Below are positions 1-5,769 of a stretch of 6,492 bases of DNA, in pieces. The notes beneath the pieces are model-generated. The model worked only from the letters and a program-made list of their open reading frames with translations. It was not told the origin of the DNA and did no database searches. Position 1 is the first letter of the stretch. Every line of letters starts with the position of its first letter. The DNA is from an uncultured Bacilli bacterium (lineage in GTDB: Bacteria > Bacillota_I > Bacilli_A > RF39 > UBA660), in NCBI GenBank assembly GCA_934089255.1, contig CAKOJI010000043.1:1-6492 (forward strand), given 5' to 3'. Both the position numbers and the translations under genes were made by a program.

Positions 1-52
1 TTATACAGTCTTAAATTCATCTTTTTTATGAATAGAAAATTTATTTATTTTG

Positions 53-118
53 TGTTGATTTGCGAATTAAAATGTACCAAATAATTGCGAATTATTATGT
101 ACAAATAATTAATCAACA
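53..118. repeat. 66-bp element with inverted ends and an internal tandem duplication (possible IS21-like remnant)
   Basis: The segment begins TGTTGATT (53-60) and ends AATCAACA (111-118), a perfect 8-bp terminal inverted repeat of the TG...CA type. Between them are two head-to-tail copies of a unit of the form TGCGAATTAnnATGTAC followed by AAATAAT, at 61-85 and 86-109. They differ by an AA/TT exchange and one extra C. TTG occurs immediately on both sides (50-52 and 119-121), which could be a 3-bp target duplication or chance. IS21-family elements have TG...CA ends with multiple internal repeats bound by the transposase, so an internally deleted relic or very small derivative is plausible. No transposase gene is present. 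An alternative is a regulatory repeat downstream of the suf operon. Confidence 0.5.
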
Positions 119-149
119 TTGAGTATCACTACCCTAATAAAAATATATC

Positions 150-178
150 AAAAAAAGTACTCAATATCAAGTACTTTT
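150..178 (-). terminator. Rho-independent terminator of the suf operon
   Basis: On the minus strand a perfect 9-bp stem, AAAAGTACT pairing with AGTACTTTT (170-178 and 153-161), encloses an 8-nt loop (162-169). The A tract at 150-156 reads as a run of T on the minus strand directly at the stem base. The hairpin overlaps the sufU stop codon, so transcription should end right after sufU. The stem is AT-rich with only two G-C pairs, so termination may be incomplete. Confidence 0.75.
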
Positions 179-605
179 ATAGATATTTTTTTAATACTTT
201 TAAGATACCTACATAAGGTAAAGTAACACAAGTTTTTCTATTTTGTTGCTTATATATTTCAGTAAATGCTATACCTTCATTTAACTCATCTTCGTTATAA
301 TCTAATTCATTTACCATATTCATAAAATTTTCTATATACTTTATAGCATCACTTACTGATTTATTAATAATATTTTTTAACATAATTGAAGTACTAGCTG
401 TTGATATTGCACAAGCATCACCATTAAATCTAATATCTCTTATTATATTGTCTTTTATATCTACATATAAATCTATATTATCTATACAAGACTCATTATT
501 TGAATTACTTTTCTCATAATTTAAATCATCACTACCATCTTTATTAAATGGATGCTCAAAGTTTTCTAATATTATTTCTCTTTTAAATTCATTATCCATT
601 ACCAT
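177..605 (-). CDS. sufU: SufU-type iron-sulfur assembly scaffold / sulfur-transfer protein
   Basis: Small zinc protein that in Gram-positive bacteria accepts persulfide sulfur from SufS and passes it to the SufBCD scaffold; an Fe-S scaffold role has also been proposed. The 142 residues match the family length. The expected metal/sulfur ligands are present: Cys40 and Asp42 in SCID (family form NPTCGD), Cys65 in GDACAIS and Cys126 in RKTCVTL. The stretch between Cys65 and Cys126 is long, as in SufU and unlike IscU. The asparagine-rich N-terminal part (about 24-40) is divergent and the usual NPT-G context of the first Cys is lost. The ATG at 605 shares one base with the sufS stop (TAATG), implying translational coupling. 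A second in-frame ATG at 599 is an equally possible start, since neither has a strong ribosome site. Last gene of the suf operon. SufU rather than IscU is favoured by neighbour and spacing. Confidence 0.9.
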   Translation of the reverse strand: MVMDNEFKREIILENFEHPFNKDGSDDLNYEKSNSNNESCIDNIDLYVDIKDNIIRDIRFNGDACAISTASTSIMLKNIINKSVSDAIKYIENFMNMVNELDYNEDELNEGIAFTEIYKQQNRKTCVTLPYVGILKVLKKYL

Positions 606-1804
606 TATATCATTTCTCTCTTAATTTTTTCTTTATCACTTAATAGTTCTACTAATTTATCTATTTCATCATATGTATTATAAAAATATAAACTTACTCT
701 AAGTGAATTTTTTACACCTGTTTCATTTTTTAATATTTTAGCACAATGATTTCCTGCTCTAACACATATATTATATTTATTTAAATAAAACGCTACATCT
801 TGACTAAATATACCATCTATATTAAATGATACTATTCCAGAATCGCTTTCTAAATTTAATATATCTACATATGGCAATTTAATTAGTTTATCTATTAAAT
901 AACTTTTTAATTTTTTTTCATATTCATTTATATTATCCATACCAATACTATTTAAATAATCAATTGCACTACCTAATCCGATTGCACCAGCAATATTTGG
1001 TGTTCCTGCTTCTAATCTAGTAGGTAGTTCTTTTAAATAAACTTCATCTTCATTATCAAAAGATTCATTCATTCCACCACCTAAATAAATAGGTTCTAAT
1101 TTTTCTAAAAATTCTTTTTTACCATATAAAACACCAATACCTGTTGGTCCACACATTTTATGTCCTGAAAAAGCCAAGAAATCTACATCACTTTTCTTTA
1201 CATCAACTTTTTTATGTGGTACTAACTGAGCACCGTCAACAACAACAAATATATCATTTGCGTGAGCAAATTTACAAATATCATCAATAGGTCTTTCATC
1301 ACCAACTACATTAGTAATTCCTGCTATACTAATTACTTTCGTTTTAGATGTTACACTCTTTTTAACATTATCCATAGTAACATGTAAATTCTCATCTAAA
1401 TCAATATATCTTATTTTTATACCATTTGTTTTTGCTAATCTAAACCAAGGTAGAACATTTGATGCGTGCTCACTTTTGGTTAGAAGTACTTCATCATCTG
1501 GTTCTAATAAATTTTTAAAAAATCCAGTTACTATCATATTTAATGATTCAGTTGCACCACTAGTAAATATTGTTTCTTCAAAATCAGCATTAATAAAGTC
1601 AGCAACTTTCTTACGAGCATTTTCATAATTAACATCAACTTTATAACTTATTGTATAGTCTCCCCTGTGAGCATTAGCACAATAATTTTTATAATAATCA
1701 TTCATACTATCAACTACTATTTGTGGTTTAAAAGTAGTAGCACCATTATCTAAATAAATTATATCTTTATTTAACATAGGAAAATCATATCTATTTTCTC
1801 TCAT
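605..1804 (-). CDS. sufS: Cysteine desulfurase SufS (PLP-dependent, group II)
   Basis: Cytoplasmic pyridoxal-phosphate enzyme that converts L-cysteine to L-alanine and leaves a persulfide on its own cysteine as the sulfur source for Fe-S cluster assembly. The 399 residues are close to the usual ~405. Visible landmarks are the N-terminal YLDNGATT (17-24), the PLP-phosphate loop TSGATES (81-87), EHASN with the ring-stacking His113, Asp190 in VVVDGAQ which contacts the pyridine nitrogen, and the Schiff-base Lys216 in FSGHK. The catalytic Cys354 is in RAGNHCA, where most SufS read R-G-H-H-C-A, so an Asn replaces the first His. Arg368 in SLRVSLYFYN is the substrate-carboxylate arginine. The ATG at 1804 is preceded by a strong ribosome site, GGAGG at 1811-1815, six bases upstream. 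It lies 31 nt after the sufD-like gene and overlaps sufU by one base, so it is clearly in the operon. The short loop before Cys354 fits a SufS-type (SufU-dependent) enzyme rather than IscS. Confidence 0.95.
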   Translation of the reverse strand: MRENRYDFPMLNKDIIYLDNGATTFKPQIVVDSMNDYYKNYCANAHRGDYTISYKVDVNYENARKKVADFINADFEETIFTSGATESLNMIVTGFFKNLLEPDDEVLLTKSEHASNVLPWFRLAKTNGIKIRYIDLDENLHVTMDNVKKSVTSKTKVISIAGITNVVGDERPIDDICKFAHANDIFVVVDGAQLVPHKKVDVKKSDVDFLAFSGHKMCGPTGIGVLYGKKEFLEKLEPIYLGGGMNESFDNEDEVYLKELPTRLEAGTPNIAGAIGLGSAIDYLNSIGMDNINEYEKKLKSYLIDKLIKLPYVDILNLESDSGIVSFNIDGIFSQDVAFYLNKYNICVRAGNHCAKILKNETGVKNSLRVSLYFYNTYDEIDKLVELLSDKEKIKREMI

Positions 1805-1835
1805 AATCCACCTCCACTCTTTATCTTTATATATA

Positions 1836-2420
1836 TTATCTAGCCATATTATTTAAAAAACCATCTATAATTAAATCTATACTTTCTTTATTATCTAAAC
1901 CTTTACTATTTAAATAAAATAAATAATTAGAATCAATAGTACTTATACTAGCACTATGATTTGCATATACATTTTTAGTATCAATAAACATATTAGGGTT
2001 TATTTTACTTTTACCATTATTTATATTAAGTAATTTAATTTTCTCATCTAATACATTATTAATTGTATTTTTTAAAACACTACCATTTATAGATACATCA
2101 ACTAAACTATTATCACTTACACCATGTATATTTAAATAATTTTTAGAATTATTACCACATAATTTAACATCAATATTTAATTTATATTCTTTATTATTTT
2201 TAAAACTATGATTATATATAAAACTAGAATTATTATTTTGTATTATATTAATATTTAATATACTATTATTTTCACTATATTGATTAATAATAAACTTAAC
2301 TCCATCATTTATTTTTATATTTAATTCTTTTATATTATAATCTAATCCTATATTACATATACTATCATTACTAACACATAAACTTATAATATTTTCTTTA
2401 TCTAATACTATTTTATTCAT
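1836..2420 (-). CDS. sufD: Short SufD/SufB-family Fe-S scaffold subunit (about half normal length)
   Basis: Predicted 194-residue partner of the SufC ATPase in the Fe-S assembly scaffold. The recognisable part is the C-terminal third: NPNMFID followed by VYANHSASIS with His155, then YLFYLNSKG (167-174) and a final helix SIDLIIDGFL. This is the C-terminal SufB/SufD signature (V-x-x-x-H-x-A, F-Y-L-x-S-R-G, helix). The Leu in FYL, where SufB proteins such as the E. coli one have Cys in FYC, and the retained His both point to SufD. Residues about 1-140 are beta-rich, alternate hydrophobics with many Asn, and fit a shortened right-handed beta-helix. The N-terminal helical domain and about half the helix of a ~430-residue SufD are absent. 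ATG 2420 was chosen; it overlaps the sufC end by 8 nt. An upstream GTG at 2435 would add five residues but has no ribosome site. Family assignment is firm; SufD rather than a sole SufB/D paralogue is inferred. Confidence 0.75.
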   Translation of the reverse strand: MNKIVLDKENIISLCVSNDSICNIGLDYNIKELNIKINDGVKFIINQYSENNSILNINIIQNNNSSFIYNHSFKNNKEYKLNIDVKLCGNNSKNYLNIHGVSDNSLVDVSINGSVLKNTINNVLDEKIKLLNINNGKSKINPNMFIDTKNVYANHSASISTIDSNYLFYLNSKGLDNKESIDLIIDGFLNNMAR

Positions 2421-3168
2421 TATTAATATTCTCACTTACTTTATTTGTCCTATTAAAACCGTTATTTTCTATACTTTCTGCTAAAGTATAATCTCCAGTT
2501 TCAATAATTTTACCATTACTTAATATATGTACATAATTAGGTACTAATTGTTTTAATATATTAGTGTGATGTGTAACTATTATAAATGAACAAGAATGTG
2601 TATCAAAATATTCTTTTAATGATTCACTAATAACACGTAAATTATCTACGTCTACTCCACTATCTATTTCATCTAAAAGTATTAAATCAGGTTCTAAAAC
2701 CCATAAATGCATAAGTTCATTTTTCTTTCTTTCTCCACCAGACATAGATTCATTAATATTTCTATGTATAAAACTTTTATCAACTTTTATTTTTTCACAT
2801 ATATTATTCATTAATTTAGAAAATTCAAATATATTAACATTTTTACCAGTTTTTGCTTCAAGAGCAAGTCTTAACATTTCACTATTTTTAACGCCTTCTA
2901 TTTCTATAGGACTTTGACTAACAAAAAACATTCCATTTCTAGCTCTTGTAGTAGTATCCATACTTAATAAATCTTTATCTTTATATATTATACTTCCACT
3001 AACAACTTTATAAGTAGGATCTCCCATTAAAACTTTACATATTGTACTTTTACCGCTACCATTAAGACCCATTAAAGCATGAATTTCATTTATATTAACT
3101 GTTAAATTAAAATCTTTTAATATTATTTTATCTAAAACACTAACTGTTAAATTTTTTACTTCTAACAT
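2413..3168 (-). CDS. sufC: SufC, ABC-type ATPase of the SUF Fe-S assembly complex
   Basis: Cytoplasmic ATPase that, unlike transport ABC proteins, binds SufB/SufD scaffold subunits and drives conformational change during Fe-S cluster assembly. The 251 residues match the family (~250). The ABC domain is complete: Walker A GLNGSGKST (34-42), Q-loop Gln85 in FFVSQSP, signature SGGERKK (143-149), Walker B LILLDEIDSGVD (162-173) and switch His200 in VTHH. The SufC-typical wording MGDPTYKV after Walker A and DEIDSGVD (rather than DEPT) exclude an importer ATPase. The start is ATG 3168, because it alone has a ribosome site (AGGTGA about seven bases upstream) and gives the canonical MLEVKNL beginning. 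A GTG at 3198 would add ten residues. The C-terminal tail from about residue 232 is polar and Asn-rich. First gene of the suf operon; its end overlaps the sufD-like gene. Confidence 0.95.
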   Translation of the reverse strand: MLEVKNLTVSVLDKIILKDFNLTVNINEIHALMGLNGSGKSTICKVLMGDPTYKVVSGSIIYKDKDLLSMDTTTRARNGMFFVSQSPIEIEGVKNSEMLRLALEAKTGKNVNIFEFSKLMNNICEKIKVDKSFIHRNINESMSGGERKKNELMHLWVLEPDLILLDEIDSGVDVDNLRVISESLKEYFDTHSCSFIIVTHHTNILKQLVPNYVHILSNGKIIETGDYTLAESIENNGFNRTNKVSENINNE

Positions 3169-3188
3169 AATTTCGTCACCTAATACAT

Positions 3189-3217
3189 ATTTTAACACAA
3201 TTATTATTAAATAACCA
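3189..3217 (-). promoter_or_regulatory. Putative promoter of the suf operon
   Basis: On the minus strand a TAAAAT box (3194-3189) is preceded by TG one base upstream (TGTTAAAAT), an extended -10 form. A weak -35-like TGGTTA lies 17 bases further up (3217-3212). Transcription would start near 3182 and give a very short leader carrying the sufC ribosome site AGGTGA. It is the only good candidate in the 141-nt gap between the alaS terminator and sufC. In sequence this AT-rich, such boxes also arise by chance. Confidence 0.4.
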
Positions 3218-3261
3218 TAATTAACTACATCTTAACTTTACTATGAATTATTGGAATTTCT

Positions 3262-3298
3262 ATTCGGTCATATTTTGCTTTTTCATTCGGTCACATTT
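3262..3298. repeat. Two direct copies of a 14-bp motif between alaS and sufC
   Basis: ATTCGGTCA followed by T or C and ATTT occurs at 3262-3275 and again at 3285-3298, one mismatch apart and 23 bases start to start. The GGTCA core stands out in an otherwise A/T-only gap. The copies lie upstream of the suf promoter candidate and just beyond the alaS terminator. They could be a paired regulator site or the remnant of a transposon end with internal repeats; the sequence does not decide between these. Confidence 0.45.
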
Positions 3299-3325
3299 AA
3301 AAAGACAATTTATTCCAAAATTGCC
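3299..3325 (-). terminator. Rho-independent terminator of the cmk-alaS operon
   Basis: On the minus strand GGCAATTT (3325-3318) pairs with AAATTGTC (3311-3304), eight pairs with one G-U, around the 6-nt loop TGGAAT. A run of five T follows (3303-3299). The hairpin covers the last codons and stop of alaS. This supports the short alaS end as natural and separates it from the suf operon. Confidence 0.75.
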
Positions 3326-5058
3326 TTTATTCTTCTTACACCAGCACTGCTAGCTTCTTCTTTTGTTATTTTAAAATGTCCTAATTCTTTAGTATTTTTT
3401 ACGTGTGGTCCACCACATAATTCATGTGATACATCACCAATACTATAAACTGTAACAATATCTGGATATTTTTCTATAAACATACATTCTGCTCCACTAT
3501 TTATTGCTTCAGTTTTTGGCATTTCTTTAACCGATACGTCCAAACTTTCATTAATCCATTTATTAACTAACTCTTCAGTTTTTTGTTTTTCTTCATCAGT
3601 TAATTTATGATCACAAGAAAAATCAAAACGCATTCTTTCACTTGTAATATTAGACCCTTTTTGATGAACATCACTACCTACTACTATTTTTAATGCAGCA
3701 TTTAATAAGTGAGTTGCAGTATGATACTTGATTTCCATTTCTCCAGTACTAGCAAGTCCACCTTTAAATTTTCCACTAGAAGCAGTACGAGATAATTCTT
3801 GGTGTGCTTTAAATTTTTCTTTAAACCCATCAGTATCCACTATTATTCCTAGTTCTTTTGCAAGTTCACAAGTAAGTTCTATTGGAAAACCATAAGTATC
3901 ATATAATTTAAATGCTAAATCTTTGTTTATTACTCCATCAGTTATATTACTTGTTATCTTTTCAAATTCTCTTAACCCTTTTTCTAAGGTTCTATTAAAT
4001 TTAATTTTCTCATTAGTTAAGACACTTAATATTACATCATAATTTGTTTCTAACTCATCATAATACTTTTTATATTTATCAATAATTAATTTTGCAATTT
4101 CTATATCCCAATCGCTAAAAACGTCAATACCCAATTTTTTAGCATGTCTTATAGCACGTCTAATTAATCTTCTTAAAATATATCCTTGATCAGTATTACT
4201 TGGTTTTATCATAGCATTATCTCCTGCTATAAATACAGAAGTACGAATATGATCTGCTATTATTCTCATACTTTTTTCATTTCCTAAGTATGGTTTACAA
4301 GATATTTTCTCTATTAATTCTATAACATCTTTCCAAACACTAGATTTATAATTATCATTTACTCCTTCTAATACCGCAACAACTCTTTCATAACCCATAC
4401 CAGTATCAACATTCTTTTTAGGTAATTCAGTAATATTTCCATTCGCGTCTTTATTAAATTCCATAAATACGTCATTCCATATTTCTACCCAACGAACATC
4501 TTCTGGATCAAATACTTCTGGAACTTCTTCATCACTTCTAAAATAAAACATTTCAGTATCTGTTCCACAAGGACCAGTTTCTCCCGCTATCCAAAAATTA
4601 TCATCACTAGTCTTTGCAATATGTTTAGGATCTATTCCTAAACTTTTCCATATTTCTATTGCCTCTTTATCCTCTTTTAAAATGTCATTACCTTTAAATA
4701 CTGTAACTGCTAACTTTTCTTTTGGTATTTTTAAAACATCAGTTAAGAACTCAAAACTCCATTCTATTGCTTCTTTTTTAAAATAATCTCCTAAACTCCA
4801 GTTACCTAACATTTCAAAAAATGTATGGTGATAAGTATCACCAATCTCATCTAAATCATTAGTTCTAATACATTTTTGATAATCAACTAATCTTGTTCCA
4901 TATGGATGGGGTTGCCCCATCAAATATGGTATTAAAGGTTGCATACCAGCAGTATTAAATAAAACACTTGGATCGTTTTCAGGTACTACAGGAGCACTAG
5001 GTATTTGTTTATGTCCCTTCTTAACAAAAAAATCTATATATAAATCTTTTAAATTCAT
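3310..5058 (-). CDS. alaS: Alanyl-tRNA synthetase, compact form without C-terminal C-Ala region
   Basis: Charges tRNA-Ala with alanine and, through its editing domain, hydrolyses Ser- and Gly-tRNA-Ala. The 582 residues compare with about 870-880 in most bacteria. The class II core is at about 1-250: FNTAGMQPL (34-42), motif 2 from Arg65 through FFEMLGNWSLGDYF, and GETGPCGTDTEM (159-170). The tRNA-recognition helices follow, with IADHIRTSVF and GYILRRLIRRAIRH (292-305), up to YDTYGFPIELT. The linker beta-barrel normally found before the editing domain is missing: FKAHQELSRT runs within about 25 residues into HTATH. The editing metal ligands are intact: His446 and His450 in HTATH, Cys548 and His552 in CGGPH. 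The protein ends AGVRRIKAILE, exactly where the coiled coil and C-Ala domain would begin. ATG 5058 overlaps the cmk stop (ATGA). Such compact AlaRS are, to my recollection, common in Patescibacteria (CPR) and some reduced lineages. Confidence 0.93.
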   Translation of the reverse strand: MNLKDLYIDFFVKKGHKQIPSAPVVPENDPSVLFNTAGMQPLIPYLMGQPHPYGTRLVDYQKCIRTNDLDEIGDTYHHTFFEMLGNWSLGDYFKKEAIEWSFEFLTDVLKIPKEKLAVTVFKGNDILKEDKEAIEIWKSLGIDPKHIAKTSDDNFWIAGETGPCGTDTEMFYFRSDEEVPEVFDPEDVRWVEIWNDVFMEFNKDANGNITELPKKNVDTGMGYERVVAVLEGVNDNYKSSVWKDVIELIEKISCKPYLGNEKSMRIIADHIRTSVFIAGDNAMIKPSNTDQGYILRRLIRRAIRHAKKLGIDVFSDWDIEIAKLIIDKYKKYYDELETNYDVILSVLTNEKIKFNRTLEKGLREFEKITSNITDGVINKDLAFKLYDTYGFPIELTCELAKELGIIVDTDGFKEKFKAHQELSRTASSGKFKGGLASTGEMEIKYHTATHLLNAALKIVVGSDVHQKGSNITSERMRFDFSCDHKLTDEEKQKTEELVNKWINESLDVSVKEMPKTEAINSGAECMFIEKYPDIVTVYSIGDVSHELCGGPHVKNTKELGHFKITKEEASSAGVRRIKAILE

Positions 5059-5708
5059 TTATCTTCACTTCCTATAATTTCTACTATTTTATTAACTACT
5101 TCATCTATAGTCATATTAGATGAATCTATATATATTTGTGATTCAGTACGTTTTAAAGCACCTACAGGTTTATTCATATCATTATAATCTCTTTTTCTTA
5201 TATTTTCTATTATTTCATCATAAGACATATTAATATTTTTTTCAATATTCTGTTTATACCTTCTATTCGCTCGTTCCTCTATACTAGCATCTAAATAAAA
5301 TTTATAATCAGCATTAGGAAAAACTACAGTAGTAATATCTCTACCTTCCATTATAACATTTTTACCCTTAGCCATATTTCTTTGTAACAAAACTAATATC
5401 TTTCTAACTTTAACTATACTAGATACAGGAGAAACAATACTAGTAACATCTTTATCTCTAATTCTATCACTTACGTCTTTTCCATTTAAAAATGTATGCC
5501 CATTAGTATCAAAATCAATATTTAACGTTTTAGTTAATTCAACTATTTTTTCTTCATCTTCTAAATTATAATTATTTTCTATCATCGCCAAAGCCACACA
5601 TCTATAAGTAGCACCAGTATCTATATAAACTAAATTACATTTTTCTGCAACTAACTTAGTAATAGTTCCTTTACCACTACCTGCAGGTCCATCTATTGCA
5701 ACTATCAT
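5055..5708 (-). CDS. cmk: Cytidylate kinase (CMP/dCMP kinase)
   Basis: Transfers phosphate from ATP to CMP or dCMP in pyrimidine nucleotide recycling; cytoplasmic. The 217 residues fit the family (~220). Visible features are the P-loop GPAGSGKG (7-14), YIDTGATYR (28-36) of the nucleotide-binding region, the CMP-specific insert (about 60-105), EGRDITTVVFP (121-131), the lid helix ASIEERANRRYK (141-152) and the C-terminal RDYNDMNK (173-180). The family form of the last motif is R-D-x-x-D-x-x-R, so the final Arg is Lys here, a conservative change. ATG 5708 was chosen because MIVAIDGPAGSGKG is the canonical start and GAGGG lies five bases upstream. A GTG at 5720 would add four residues and overlaps that ribosome site. 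Its stop overlaps the alaS start in ATGA, so the two genes are translationally coupled. Confidence 0.95.
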   Translation of the reverse strand: MIVAIDGPAGSGKGTITKLVAEKCNLVYIDTGATYRCVALAMIENNYNLEDEEKIVELTKTLNIDFDTNGHTFLNGKDVSDRIRDKDVTSIVSPVSSIVKVRKILVLLQRNMAKGKNVIMEGRDITTVVFPNADYKFYLDASIEERANRRYKQNIEKNINMSYDEIIENIRKRDYNDMNKPVGALKRTESQIYIDSSNMTIDEVVNKIVEIIGSEDK

Positions 5709-5731
5709 ATAATCCCTCACAAACTATTATT

Positions 5732-5737
5732 ATTATA
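5732..5737 (-). promoter_or_regulatory. Possible -10 box for cmk-alaS
   Basis: A perfect TATAAT is present on the minus strand 24 bases before the cmk ATG, within the short gap after the upstream terminator. The matching -35 region falls inside the terminator hairpin and is poor (TATTAA at 17-base spacing), so the call rests on the -10 alone. Some cmk-alaS transcription may instead be read-through from upstream. Confidence 0.35.
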
Positions 5738-5739
5738 CT

Positions 5740-5765
5740 AAAAAAAGCACTAAATTAATAGTACT
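5740..5765 (-). terminator. Rho-independent terminator after the surface-protein gene
   Basis: On the minus strand AGTACTA (5765-5759) pairs with TAGTGCT (5752-5746), seven pairs with one G-U, around a TTAATT loop. A T-run follows (A at 5740-5746 on the plus strand). It begins four bases after the stop codon of the upstream gene and separates it from cmk. Confidence 0.7.
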
Positions 5766-5769
5766 AATC

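Noticed and set aside
15..33. ATTCAT/ATGAAT inverted repeat near the window start, considered as a terminator.
   Set aside because: Only six A/T-rich pairs with no clean T-run after it, no gene in the window that it would end, and expected by chance at this base composition.
3169..3325. alaS as a frameshifted or truncated pseudogene whose C-terminal part lies further downstream.
   Set aside because: No coiled-coil or C-Ala-like coding is seen after the stop, a terminator hairpin covers the stop, and the internal domain deletion is clean with all catalytic and editing residues kept, so it is a naturally compact enzyme.
3251..3448. Plus-strand open frame of 65 codons with a hydrophobic N-terminal half.
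   Set aside because: It is mostly antisense to the end of alaS, crosses the alaS terminator and repeat region, has no ribosome site, and has no family resemblance; it is a shadow frame.
5055..5058. Mycoplasma-type code with TGA as tryptophan.
   Set aside because: cmk ends at a TGA exactly at its expected family length, inside an ATGA overlap, and tryptophans in the other proteins are TGG, so the standard bacterial code applies.
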